Assembly (NCBI GenBank): GCA_034430275.1
Contig: DAOUEW010000195.1
Location: 1 to 17,338, forward strand
Direction of reading: 5' to 3'
Source of the DNA: JAUVXJ01 sp034430275
GTDB lineage: Bacteria > Chloroflexota > Anaerolineae > UBA7937 > B3-Chlor
DNA length: 17,338 bases
Made by a program: the position numbers and the translations under genes. The notes below the pieces were generated by a model that worked only from the letters and a program-made list of their open reading frames with translations, was not told the DNA's origin and made no database searches. Positions 1 to 7,402 of the stretch are shown one piece after another (within the stretch, counting starts at the first letter, position 1; each line of letters opens with the position of its first letter).

Positions 1-414
1 AGCGTGGCTCTTGATCGCGAGCGCATCGTCTATGGAGCGGAGAGTGAACACGCCTTGCTGATCCACGCCCTCCAGCGGCGGTACGAAGGGATGACTCCCT
101 ACCGCCAGAAGAAACCGATCGTAGTGTGTCGCTTCCCCATTCTCCAGAAAGACTCTATGCTCCCCGATGTCCAGGTTCAGGACTGGCGTCGCCAGGTGGA
201 CCGCGATGCCCCTGCTGGCATACCACTGCGGCGAATAGACGTAGAGATCCTCCAGTGCTGTGCGCCCTGCCAAGAATGGCACAAGCTTTGGGCGCAGATA
301 GAACGGGCGCGAAGCATCCGTGTAGATCTCTATCTCGCTGTCCGGACTCGCAGCACGAATAGTACGCGCCGCTGTTATCGCCGCGATCCCATTGCCGCCG
401 ATGACGAATCTCAC
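1..414 (-). CDS. FAD/NAD(P)-dependent oxidoreductase, N-terminal part (likely NADH:rubredoxin oxidoreductase)
   Basis: This is the first 138 codons of a gene that runs off the left edge of the window. The protein opens with a beta strand and an FAD-binding glycine motif (V-I-G-G-N-G-I-A-A, residues 4-12). An acidic end to the second strand (E-I-E-I-Y) and the conserved segment R-P-F-Y-L-R-P-K-L follow, and later L-L-A-V-G-S, as in the rubredoxin-reductase and nitrite-reductase-like branch of the pyridine nucleotide-disulfide oxidoreductase superfamily. I chose the GTG at 414 because the flavodiiron gene ends with TAG only three bases upstream in the same frame, so no earlier start is possible. 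Position directly behind rubredoxin and flavodiiron genes suggests it passes electrons from NAD(P)H to rubredoxin; that role is inferred from context. The catalytic and C-terminal parts cannot be seen. Confidence 0.8.
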   Translation of the reverse strand, partial: MRFVIGGNGIAAITAARTIRAASPDSEIEIYTDASRPFYLRPKLVPFLAGRTALEDLYVYSPQWYASRGIAVHLATPVLNLDIGEHRVFLENGEATHYDRFLLAVGSHPFVPPLEGVDQQGVFTLRSIDDALAIKSHA

Positions 415-417
415 CAG

Positions 418-1593
418 CTACAGGCTTTCCGCGATCCGCGCACCGAACTCCCGGCACACCTCCAACTCCTCGGTGGTAGGCACCAGCGTAAACCTCACAC
501 CCGGCTCAGGGATCTTGAACTTCACACCCTTGAGTCGATCCTCTATCATACCCACCGCCTCCCCGCTCCAGCCGTATGATCCGAAGGCGCCACCCACCTT
601 GCCGCGCAGCCTGATGGTAGCCAGACTGGAGAGCAGATCCCAGACGGGTTTCACGGCGTCGCCATTGATGGTAGGCGAGCCGACGATCAGCGCCTGCGCC
701 GCCTCGATACGATCCAGGACCTCGCCCGGATCCGTCTCTGTCAGATCGAATACCTCTACTTCGACCCCTTCGGTAGCGGCGCCCTTCGCCACCTCCTCAG
801 CCATCATCTTGGTGTTGCCGTGGGCACTGGCATAGAAGACCAACACCTTCTTGGCTGTGGTGGGCACGGGTGTGCTCCACTCGACGTACTGCTCCACGTA
901 CTTCCAAGGATCGCCGCGCAGGATGGGGCCGTGTGACGGAGCGATCACGTCGATGTCCAGCCCCCTGATCTTGGCTATGGCCTCCAGCATCTTGTCCTTG
1001 AAGGGGCGCATGATGCCCTGGTAGTAGTACTCGAACTGCTCAGAGAAATCGCCCACCAGGTCATCGAACATCCTCTCGTCACAGAAGTGGCTGCCGAAGA
1101 CATCGCAAGGGAGGAGCACCTTGTCCTCCACCGCGTAGGTGAACATGGTATCTGGCCAGTGGAGGAAGGGAGCAGAGACGAAACTTAAGGTCTTGCCTCC
1201 TAGGTCGAGCACATCGCCGTCGCCCATCTTCAGAGGGTTCACTTCGGCGTTGAGGATGTTCCTCACGTAGTGCTCGCCCGTTCTGGAGACCACCACCCGT
1301 GCTTTCTTCGCCTCCTCCAGGAAAGCAGCCAGCGAACCAGAATGGTCGGGCTCCATGTGGTTACACACCACGTAGTCAACGTCCTCCGGCGCCACGAGCC
1401 ACGTCAGATGTGACAGGAACTGATCGTAGCAGCGCCCCTTCGCCGTGTCCACCACAGCTACCTTCTCGCCTCTGACCAGGTAGGCGTTGTACGTCGTACC
1501 CGCCTCGGTGGGGAAGAGGATATCGAAGAGCCGGAGACCAGGGTCCAGGGCACCGATCCAATAGATGTCCTGCTTGATCTCGATAGGTCCCAT
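418..1593 (-). CDS. fprA: A-type flavodiiron protein (oxygen / nitric oxide reductase)
   Basis: This 391-residue cytoplasmic enzyme would reduce O2 to water, or NO to N2O, with electrons from rubredoxin. The N-terminal metallo-beta-lactamase-like domain (about 1-245) carries the whole diiron ligand set: H79-x-E81-x-D83-H84, then H145, D164 and H221. The first four match the family's usual numbering. The C-terminal flavodoxin domain starts near residue 249 with the FMN phosphate loop Y-A-S-A-H-G-N-T. Length is typical of two-domain class A proteins and there is no fused rubredoxin, which agrees with the separate rubredoxin gene two bases upstream. The ATG at 1593 follows the rubredoxin stop almost directly, so the pair is probably translationally coupled. 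Beside a PerR-type regulator, O2 or peroxide detoxification is the likeliest task. Whether the substrate is O2 or NO cannot be told from sequence. Confidence 0.95.
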   Translation of the reverse strand: MGPIEIKQDIYWIGALDPGLRLFDILFPTEAGTTYNAYLVRGEKVAVVDTAKGRCYDQFLSHLTWLVAPEDVDYVVCNHMEPDHSGSLAAFLEEAKKARVVVSRTGEHYVRNILNAEVNPLKMGDGDVLDLGGKTLSFVSAPFLHWPDTMFTYAVEDKVLLPCDVFGSHFCDERMFDDLVGDFSEQFEYYYQGIMRPFKDKMLEAIAKIRGLDIDVIAPSHGPILRGDPWKYVEQYVEWSTPVPTTAKKVLVFYASAHGNTKMMAEEVAKGAATEGVEVEVFDLTETDPGEVLDRIEAAQALIVGSPTINGDAVKPVWDLLSSLATIRLRGKVGGAFGSYGWSGEAVGMIEDRLKGVKFKIPEPGVRFTLVPTTEELEVCREFGARIAESL

Positions 1594-1595
1594 CC

Positions 1596-1760
1596 CTACT
1601 CGTCCAGTTTCTGGAACATGTCCTTCTCAGCCCCACACTCTGGACACACCCAATCGTCTGGCAGATCCTCGAAAGCTGTACCTGCGGGCATGCCGTTGTC
1701 GGGGTCCCCCACGGCGGGGTCGTAGATATACCCACACGCCAAACACTCCCACTTCTCCAT
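1596..1760 (-). CDS. Rubredoxin
   Basis: This 54-residue one-iron electron carrier is too short for many ORF filters but unmistakable. It has two C-x-x-C-G-like knuckles, C6-L-A-C9-G-Y-I-Y-D-P and C39-P-E-C42-G, with the conserved W37 and F30 between. An ATG two codons further upstream (1766) would add M-E. I prefer the ATG at 1760 because the purine-rich GAGGAG lies six bases ahead of it, and because the resulting N-terminus matches the usual rubredoxin length. The gene sits between the PerR-type regulator and the flavodiiron protein with a two-base gap to the latter. It is therefore the presumed electron donor of that enzyme and acceptor of the downstream flavin reductase. Confidence 0.95.
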   Translation of the reverse strand: MEKWECLACGYIYDPAVGDPDNGMPAGTAFEDLPDDWVCPECGAEKDMFQKLDE

Positions 1761-1798
1761 TTCCATCTCCTCTCTTCAGCAGATAATCAGGCACCGCC

Positions 1799-2227
1799 TT
1801 AACGGTGGACGCCGCGCTGGCACTCAGGACAGCGGCCGTAGAACACTACGTCACAGCGCTCGATCTCGTAGCCCCTTGCCTCTTCTGCAGACAACTCAGC
1901 CCAGGAGGAACTCTGCAGAATGTCCACCACCTTTCGACAACCGAGACATACCAGATGGCAATGGCTCCCGATGTGGGTGTCGTACCGACTCTTACCCTCT
2001 CCGACATCCAGGCTCACCAACTCACCCATGCCTACCAGGTCGTTGAGGGTATGGTAGACCGTAGCCAGCGACATGTCTGGCATGACCTCTATCACCGCGT
2101 GGTAGATGTCCTCGGCTGACGGGTGGCCGCGGCTGTCGCGCAGAGCTTCGAAGATCAAGCGCCGCTGAGGCGTGACCTTCAACCCCCTCTGTCGCAGGGC
2201 CTCACAGAGCTCCTCGACTGTTCTCAC
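1799..2227 (-). CDS. perR: PerR-type Fur-family peroxide-sensing repressor
   Basis: This 142-residue regulator has an N-terminal winged helix (T-P-Q-R near residue 20; M-S-L-A-T-V-Y in the recognition region) and a C-terminal metal and dimerisation domain. Two structural zinc pairs are visible (C94-x-x-C97 and C133-x-x-C136). The regulatory-metal ligands of Bacillus PerR are all present with a constant offset of two: H35, D83, H89, H91 and D102. The Asp at 102, rather than the Glu usual in Fur, favours peroxide sensing by His oxidation. The frame is open for about 200 bases upstream, but that part covers the promoter, so I place the start at the GTG at 2227. A GAGGAG lies 23 bases ahead, further than ideal, so the start is not certain. 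First gene of the rubredoxin/flavodiiron operon, probably autoregulated. Confidence 0.9.
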   Translation of the reverse strand: MRTVEELCEALRQRGLKVTPQRRLIFEALRDSRGHPSAEDIYHAVIEVMPDMSLATVYHTLNDLVGMGELVSLDVGEGKSRYDTHIGSHCHLVCLGCRKVVDILQSSSWAELSAEEARGYEIERCDVVFYGRCPECQRGVHR

Positions 2228-2261
2228 GGCAATTACCGAGCGGTTGATAACTCCTCGTAAT

Positions 2262-2276
2262 TTATACTTATTATAC
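2262..2276. promoter_or_regulatory. Per-box-like operator overlapping the -10 element
   Basis: TTATACTTATTATAC matches the Bacillus PerR consensus TTATAATNATTATAA at 12 of 14 defined positions. It covers the -10 hexamer and the predicted start point of the perR operon, where bound repressor would block RNA polymerase. The binding consensus is known from Bacillus; its use here is inferred from the fully conserved PerR ligand set encoded just downstream. Confidence 0.72.
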
Positions 2277-2298
2277 AGTGGCCCTTGTCTGATGTCAA
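2270..2298 (-). promoter_or_regulatory. Sigma-70 promoter of the perR-rubredoxin-fprA operon
   Basis: On the minus strand, TTGACA (2298-2293) is followed by a 17-base spacer and TATAAT (2275-2270). Every base of both hexamers and the spacer length match the housekeeping consensus. Transcription would start near 2263, giving a leader of about 36 bases before the perR GTG. Confidence 0.88.
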
Positions 2299-2346
2299 GT
2301 GGGAAGGTCGACTGTTCGAGCGAACGCCACCACAACCGCGGCTCGA

Positions 2347-3126
2347 TCAGCCGACGGTCACTCTGTCGGGCCGGGAGTAGACGTTCATCTTGTCGCCGCG
2401 CACATAGCCGACGACGGTCATCTCCCATTCGCGAGCCAGCTTAAAGGCCAGATCCGTGGGGGTGCTTCGTGAGGCGACGATGGGCACCTCCATCTTGGCA
2501 GCCTTGGCTACCATCTCGGAGGAAACGCGACCTGTGGTCAACAACATCCGATCTCTCGTGGGGATACCTCGAAACAGGCACTCTCCCCTGATCTTATCCA
2601 GGGTGTTGTGTCTTCCAATGTCCTCGGCCATAACCAGGATCTCCCTGCCGTCCGAGAGAGCCGAGGAGTGAGTACCCCCAACCGACTGATGAATCTCTGA
2701 TTCGTGTCGCAGATCGCGCATCAGCCGCGATATCTGCCTCGCGGGTACCTCGAGTGAGGAATCTATCTTGGGGTGCATCGATGAGAGATCTTCGAAGGTG
2801 ATGCCGCGGCCGCACCCCGAGAGGAGTGTGGGACGTCCCGGCGGAGAGAGCGGGCGCCCATCCAGCGATACGTCGATGACCCCCTCCTGATCCTCGCACA
2901 CTTGTAGCAAGAGTACGTCATCCAGGCTCTCGATAACACCCTCAGCGGCGAGGAAGCCTAACACCAGAAAGTTGAGCTTGTCAGGAGTACAATACAGGGT
3001 CACGAGTTCCTGGCCGTTGACGTGGATAGTCCACGCGGCTTCCCGCACCAGAGGCCGCTCCATCTGCTTGCTCTCGCCCCCGGAATACCGGACGTAGGCC
3101 ACCTTGTTGTCGATCTTATCGGCCAT
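2347..3126 (-). CDS. fdhD: Formate dehydrogenase accessory sulfurtransferase FdhD
   Basis: This 259-residue protein matches FdhD over its full length. FdhD passes sulfur from a cysteine desulfurase to the molybdenum or tungsten bis-pyranopterin cofactor of formate dehydrogenases. Visible family blocks are S-G-C-G near residue 105 (the sulfur-carrying cysteine region; the second cysteine of the E. coli C-x-x-C is absent here, as in many homologues), G-G-T-H-S-S-A-L, E-D-I-G-R-H-N-T-L-D-K and T-T-G-R-V-S-S-E-M. It ends with TGA. It starts 12 bases after the end of fdhE, so the two are probably one transcript. The formate dehydrogenase itself is not in the window. Such enzymes are often selenoproteins, which fits the selenocysteine case made for hybC but does not prove it. 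Confidence 0.95.
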   Translation of the reverse strand: MADKIDNKVAYVRYSGGESKQMERPLVREAAWTIHVNGQELVTLYCTPDKLNFLVLGFLAAEGVIESLDDVLLLQVCEDQEGVIDVSLDGRPLSPPGRPTLLSGCGRGITFEDLSSMHPKIDSSLEVPARQISRLMRDLRHESEIHQSVGGTHSSALSDGREILVMAEDIGRHNTLDKIRGECLFRGIPTRDRMLLTTGRVSSEMVAKAAKMEVPIVASRSTPTDLAFKLAREWEMTVVGYVRGDKMNVYSRPDRVTVG

Positions 3127-3138
3127 GGACTGTACGAT

Positions 3139-3972
3139 CTATCGATATCCTTGCTCACGCGCCGAGATATCCATTCCTATGGTAAGGATACGCTGTATGG
3201 GCAACAAGGGCTTTGCCGACGTGTGCCTCCCATCGAGGACTTTGAGGTACCGGTGGCAATCATCGCACACGTAGAGGCGATAGACCTCTCTCTCGCCAAG
3301 GTAGTAGGCGAAGGTCTTCCTCTCGCTGTTGCCACAGAACGTACACTCGCCACGCTTGTACGCCCATGCTACGTCGCAGCGTGAGCAGAGCAGGCGAAGC
3401 CCCCCGACCTGCTCCTCGAGAAAGCCAAAGTCAGGCGCCCCGCGGCAGACCGGGCACAGCCGCTGATACCACTGCTCGTCCTCGATCAATGGGGCGAGCA
3501 CAGTGGCGAAAGCTTGCAGGTACGGATGCAGCACGTGGATAAGCACGAAGGGGAGAATCTCCTCGACTTCCGCCTGCTGCTCCTCAAGCTGCACGCTCCC
3601 TTCTGTGAGATAGACGCCCACTATGCTGGCCGCCTGGTCGCCATCACCGGTCAGAAGAGCGCTCGTCTCCTCGAATGCGCCCGCCAATTCCTGCCTGTGG
3701 CGGGCTCCGATCTCACAGATCTGCTGACTGAGCATGCCGAAACTGTCTCTATCCCAGTGCAGTTCCCAGTGCTCGATCAGGGACACGCGGTTTTCCACGA
3801 GCGCGGCCACCTCCGCCCGATCCGGAGCCAGGTTGGGCATGGCAACCTCTATCGCGGCGCGAGCGGCTATGACCTCCTCGTGGAGGTTTATGGTCTCCAC
3901 CAACTCAGAATTGCTGTTCCGTTCCTTTCGCAGCGCTACGAGCAACTGCCTATCAGTCGGTGGGGCCTCCAT
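3139..3972 (-). CDS. fdhE: Formate dehydrogenase accessory protein FdhE
   Basis: This protein of about 277 residues is a metal-binding chaperone needed to assemble respiratory formate dehydrogenases. The N-terminal two thirds are helical and poorly conserved. The C-terminal third has the four C-x-x-C pairs of the family in order: C-P-V-C, C-S-R-C, C-T-F-C and C-D-D-C, with the typical W-Y-Q-R-L-C lead-in and Y-L-G-E-R-E segment. Two starts are possible: ATG at 3972, eleven bases after GAGGAG, or TTG at 3978, five bases after it. I annotate the ATG and regard the choice as open. It is transcribed ahead of fdhD and divergently from the response regulator gene. Confidence 0.9.
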   Translation of the reverse strand: MEAPPTDRQLLVALRKERNSNSELVETINLHEEVIAARAAIEVAMPNLAPDRAEVAALVENRVSLIEHWELHWDRDSFGMLSQQICEIGARHRQELAGAFEETSALLTGDGDQAASIVGVYLTEGSVQLEEQQAEVEEILPFVLIHVLHPYLQAFATVLAPLIEDEQWYQRLCPVCRGAPDFGFLEEQVGGLRLLCSRCDVAWAYKRGECTFCGNSERKTFAYYLGEREVYRLYVCDDCHRYLKVLDGRHTSAKPLLPIQRILTIGMDISAREQGYR

Positions 3973-4214
3973 CTGCAACCGGGCTCCTCTCGGGAAAAGG
4001 CTTTGAACACTAAGTATACAACATCTGAGCGCTCGAAGCTAGAACAGTAGGCATGGGAAATGGTTCCTAACAGTGTTTTGGGTGGAAACGCCGGTGCCAC
4101 CGGAGAAGGCAGAGATACAGCAGGCACCTTTCCGAATCTTCTGAACCCGGCTGGTTTCCCATGGCCAGCACTGGACTTCAGTCTGGCGCAGGAGTTGTCG
4201 TGAGCAGGTTCGTC

Positions 4215-4233
4215 ACCACCATCCCAAGGTGGT
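4215..4233. repeat. Inverted repeat abutting the -35 of the two-component operon
   Basis: ACCACC (4215-4220) and GGTGGT (4228-4233) form a perfect six-base inverted repeat separated by seven bases. It touches the -35 hexamer at 4234. The position would suit an activator or the operon's own response regulator, but short repeats of this kind also arise by chance. Confidence 0.4.
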
Positions 4234-4262
4234 TTGATTTGACCTCGCGAAACGGCTATAAT
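4234..4262 (+). promoter_or_regulatory. Promoter of the two-component operon
   Basis: TTGATT (4234-4239), a 17-base spacer and a perfect TATAAT (4257-4262) lie about 110 bases ahead of the response regulator ATG. A second TTGACC starts at 4239 but is only 12 bases from the -10, so TTGATT is the better -35. Confidence 0.7.
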
Positions 4263-4371
4263 GACAGCAGAACAGGCGTCTCTTGGCCCGCGAAGCCGGC
4301 GGGTCACACGATGGCAGCCTTGTTCCGTCCACGAAGCCCTCTCTGATAGATAGGCAGAGGAGGAGCGGCGC

Positions 4372-5037
4372 ATGGAAAATATCACCATCCTTCTGGCCGA
4401 TGACCACGTACTCGTCCGCCAAGGCACTCGTGAACTACTTGAGCGCGAGGATGACATGAAGGTGGTGGGCGAGGCCGGAGATGGAGAGGAAGCCGTCGCG
4501 CTGACCGCCCAGCTCCACCCTCACGTCGTGATCATGGACATCGCCATGCCCAAACTGAACGGGATAGAAGCCACCAGGAGGGTCAAGGAGATTCAGCCCG
4601 ACAGCGCCGTTCTCATCCTGAGCGCGTACGATGACGATCAGTACGTGTTCGCCATCCTGGAAGCAGGCGCCGCAGGGTACCTGTTGAAGGACGTGCCCGC
4701 TCACGAACTGGTCGATGCCATAAGGGCAGTGCACGCCGGTGAGTCTATCCTGGGCCCGACCATAGCGCGAAAGGTCCTGAACCGCTTCGCGTCCTCTCGC
4801 AGACAGGGTGCCATCGCCGCCGAGTCGGACCAGCTCAGCGAGAGAGAAATGGAGGTTCTCAAGCTCGCAGCCAGTGGCAAAACGAACATGGAAATCGCCA
4901 ACGACCTCGCCTTGAGCGTCCGCACCGTTCAGGGTCACCTCAGCAATATCTTCAGCAAGATGCAGGTGGGCTCCCGCACTGAAGCAGTCATACTGGCTCT
5001 CCGCATGGGCTGGTTCTCGCTTGAGGACATCCAGTGA
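4372..5037 (+). CDS. NarL/FixJ-family response regulator (REC-LuxR)
   Basis: This 221-residue transcription factor has an N-terminal receiver domain with the acidic pair D10-D11, the phosphoryl-acceptor D56 in V-I-M-D-I-A-M-P, a Ser after the fourth strand and the Lys in L-L-K-D. A linker follows, then a C-terminal LuxR helix-turn-helix (about 155-215), seen as L-S-E-R-E-M-E-V-L and V-R-T-V-Q-G-H-L-S-N-I. A good ribosome binding site (GGAGGAG) precedes the ATG by six bases. The cognate kinase gene starts 75 bases downstream on the same strand. Its targets are unknown; the neighbouring hydrogenase and fdhE operons are reasonable candidates from position alone. Confidence 0.95.
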   Translation: MENITILLADDHVLVRQGTRELLEREDDMKVVGEAGDGEEAVALTAQLHPHVVIMDIAMPKLNGIEATRRVKEIQPDSAVLILSAYDDDQYVFAILEAGAAGYLLKDVPAHELVDAIRAVHAGESILGPTIARKVLNRFASSRRQGAIAAESDQLSEREMEVLKLAASGKTNMEIANDLALSVRTVQGHLSNIFSKMQVGSRTEAVILALRMGWFSLEDIQ

Positions 5038-5112
5038 GGCACCACCCCATCAACCACAGGCGGTCGAGCAGCCTGGTGCGCCAGAAAAGTACACAAGCCT
5101 GAGAATCCAAAG

Positions 5113-7101
5113 ATGCCTTCTACCTCAACTCCGTCACTGAGCCGACTCCAGAGGATCATCTTCAGCCCCAGCCTCTGGCTCGTTATCGCCATGCTCCTGA
5201 GCGGCGTGCTGCTCCACTACAGCACACAACTGCGCACTCTGCCCGTTCCCGGGCAAGGCGAGAGCCATCTCACCCGGCACTCCACCGAACGGGTCCTGCT
5301 CATTCTTCCCATCGGCTACGCTGCCTTCGCGTTGGGGCCCGGCGTGGGGCTGGTTGTCCTGATCGCAGCCTTCTTCATCATGCTACCACGCATCCTCTTC
5401 CTCAGCCCCAGCCCTGCCGACGCCCTCATGGAGACCATCGCCGTCACCCTTGTCGGAGGTCTCACTATCTGGCTGGCCTGGATAAGGAAAGCCCAGGAGG
5501 TCCTCCGAGAGAAAGCTACCGTCCGTCTCGAAGCCATCAACGCCGTCTCCGCCGTCTTGACGGGATCTCTGGAACTGCGGCGCATGCTTGGCGAGGCGCT
5601 GAACGCCGTCCTGGAGGTCACCGGCCTCGAGGCCGGCATGATATTCGTCCTCGACGAGAAAGACGCCGACCTGACACTTGCAGCCCATCGAGGCTTACCG
5701 CCGGGACTCGTCACCGACCAGAGGGGGCTTAGGCTGGCCAGGACACTAGTCACAGACCAGGCGCTGACCAGTCAAATCGCCATCCCGCTCAAGTCGAAGG
5801 GTAGATTGCAGGGCGCCATAGTTGTTGGGAGCAGCGGCGCCTACCGCTCCCTGGAAGAGGAGACTGACCTCCTCACTGCCATTGCGTCCGAGATCGGCGT
5901 GGCCACAGAGAACGCCAGGCTCCACCGGAATGTGACCAGACAACTGGAAAGGGAGCGGCGTCTCAGCGAGCTGTCAGAGGGGATCACCTCAGAGCTTGAA
6001 CTAGATAGAGTCTTGCCCAAGGTTGTCCAGATTGCCGAAGGTCTGGTCGATGCCGACGCAGGAGTCATCGCCTTGTTGGACAAGGGCAGAGACGTGATCC
6101 GCTATCCTTACCTGCACAGACTGCCGGAAAACCTGTTACAGGTGACTGTGGCGAGAGGGGAAGGACTCGCTGGACAGGTAATAGCCAGCGGAGAAGCAAC
6201 CGTCATCGAGGACTATGCTGCCTATCCCAGCAGGGTACCGGATTTCGTTGATGGCGGCGTCAAGAGCGTGCTCGCCGTTCCCATTGTGACCGGTGATAGA
6301 GTGTTCGGGGCCTTGGGCGTGATAGCTTTGAGAGACAAACGCTCCTTCTCCGATAGAGATGTGACCGTGGTCTCCGGAGTGGCACGACAGGCCGCGGTTG
6401 CCATCGAGAATGCGCGCCTCTACGAAAGCATGCGCTCCTACGCGAAGCAGATCCTCACGGCCCAGGAAGTAGAGCGTAGGCGCATGGCTCGTGAGCTTCA
6501 CGATGACACAGCTCAAGCGCTGGTCGCTCTCTCGCGACAACTCGACACGCTGCTCAGTGACGACGACCACACACCAGGGAGTCTCAGACCACGGATGGAG
6601 GAACTCCGCCAGCTCACAGCTCAGATCTCGCGCGACGTGCGCCGTTTCAGCCAGGACCTCAGACCATCTACTCTGGATGACCTGGGCCTGCTGCCAACTC
6701 TGGAAGGGTTGAGCAGTAGGCTTTCGGAAGAGGACGACGTACGAGCTCTGCTCGAGGTCGTCGGAGACCAATGCCGCCTGACACCGGAGGTTGAGTTGGT
6801 ACTCTTCCGTATCGCTCAGGAAGCACTCAACAACGTTCGAAAGCATTCGGGGGCCACGGAAGTCCTCACCAGAGTGGAGTTCACCGATGGAGTGGTGAGG
6901 ATAACCGTCAGCGACAATGGGCGAGGCTTCACAGTCCCGGATAGACCTGGCGAGCTGGTGGAGACGGGCAAGTTAGGGCTTACCGGGATGCTGGAGCGAG
7001 CTCATCTTGCTGGCGGTACCTTGACGGTGCGCTCCAAGCCCGGTGAGGGGACCACCGTCATCGCCGAGATACCGGTTGAGTGCCGGCAGGAGAGAAAGTG
7101 A
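5113..7101 (+). CDS. Membrane-bound NarX-type sensor histidine kinase with two GAF domains
   Basis: This 662-residue kinase starts with about four membrane helices (roughly 15-36, 62-79, 81-100 and 106-126) with little outside the membrane. Two GAF domains follow (about 145-280 and 298-440). Then come the HisKA_3 dimerisation helix with phospho-acceptor H463 in R-E-L-H-D-D-T-A-Q-A-L, and an HATPase domain with the N box (I-A-Q-E-A-L-N-N-V-R-K-H) and D-N-G-R-G-F. The short membrane part plus GAF domains point to sensing of a small ligand, redox state or dissolved gas, either inside the cell or within the membrane. No haem- or cluster-binding Cys motif stands out in the GAF domains. The ribosome binding site is weak. 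The stop overlaps the next gene's ATG by one base. Confidence 0.94.
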   Translation: MPSTSTPSLSRLQRIIFSPSLWLVIAMLLSGVLLHYSTQLRTLPVPGQGESHLTRHSTERVLLILPIGYAAFALGPGVGLVVLIAAFFIMLPRILFLSPSPADALMETIAVTLVGGLTIWLAWIRKAQEVLREKATVRLEAINAVSAVLTGSLELRRMLGEALNAVLEVTGLEAGMIFVLDEKDADLTLAAHRGLPPGLVTDQRGLRLARTLVTDQALTSQIAIPLKSKGRLQGAIVVGSSGAYRSLEEETDLLTAIASEIGVATENARLHRNVTRQLERERRLSELSEGITSELELDRVLPKVVQIAEGLVDADAGVIALLDKGRDVIRYPYLHRLPENLLQVTVARGEGLAGQVIASGEATVIEDYAAYPSRVPDFVDGGVKSVLAVPIVTGDRVFGALGVIALRDKRSFSDRDVTVVSGVARQAAVAIENARLYESMRSYAKQILTAQEVERRRMARELHDDTAQALVALSRQLDTLLSDDDHTPGSLRPRMEELRQLTAQISRDVRRFSQDLRPSTLDDLGLLPTLEGLSSRLSEEDDVRALLEVVGDQCRLTPEVELVLFRIAQEALNNVRKHSGATEVLTRVEFTDGVVRITVSDNGRGFTVPDRPGELVETGKLGLTGMLERAHLAGGTLTVRSKPGEGTTVIAEIPVECRQERK

Positions 7102-7385
7102 TGGACATCGAGACTGCTATCGAAGCCGAGATAGAGCCACACTTGATCGACACGTTGGGCCTGAGTCTAGGCAGGTGTCTGGTCACCCTGGCCACCCTCA
7201 GCTACATCACTGCTGGGGGAGGAGAGACCCAGAGGTACCGCGCCTTCGTGGACTCCATTTGCAGCGACGAGAGGGTGGTACGCAAGTGGGGAGCGGACGG
7301 CGCAGCGTTACAGGCCAAGGAGTGGAAAGACCTCGTTCCCCTGGAGCCTGAAACCGTCGTGCTCGTGGGTCAACACTTTTCCTGA
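7101..7385 (+). CDS. Small protein of unknown function, third gene of the two-component operon
   Basis: I do not recognise this 94-residue protein. Its ATG shares one base with the kinase stop (TGATG), and AGGAG lies eight bases upstream, so it is very probably translated and coupled to the kinase. The first 70 residues look helical, beginning with an acidic stretch (M-D-I-E-T-A-I-E-A-E-I-E). A moderately hydrophobic segment at about 25-45 is too polar for a clear membrane helix. There is no signal peptide, and the cysteines (about 30 and 60) do not form a motif. Position suggests a modulator or output partner of the kinase and regulator; that is inference only. Confidence 0.7.
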   Translation: MDIETAIEAEIEPHLIDTLGLSLGRCLVTLATLSYITAGGGETQRYRAFVDSICSDERVVRKWGADGAALQAKEWKDLVPLEPETVVLVGQHFS

Positions 7386-7402
7386 CCAGGAATCCAGCCC
7401 CG

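Larger units (their letters stand above)
3979..4371. other. Divergent intergenic region between fdhE and the response regulator gene
   Basis: This stretch of about 390 bases has no convincing gene. On the left, a TATACT on the minus strand (4018-4013) could be the -10 of fdhE, but its -35 is poor. The palindrome GAGCGCTC lies at 4027-4034. On the right is the plus-strand promoter at 4234-4262 with an inverted repeat just upstream. The response regulator's ribosome binding site, GGAGGAG, lies six bases before its ATG. Nothing was recognised between about 4040 and 4210. Confidence 0.6.

Noticed and set aside
4..579. 191-codon plus-strand open frame at the left edge
   Set aside because: It is antisense to the oxidoreductase and flavodiiron genes, which have clear family motifs on the minus strand.
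2331..2356. Short hairpin CGGCT-N5-AGCCG at the end of fdhD as a terminator
   Set aside because: The stem has only five pairs and no T tract follows, so termination is not supported.
6136..6846. 236-codon minus-strand open frame inside the histidine kinase
   Set aside because: It lies opposite the GAF and HisKA_3 parts of a clear kinase and has no recognisable protein features.
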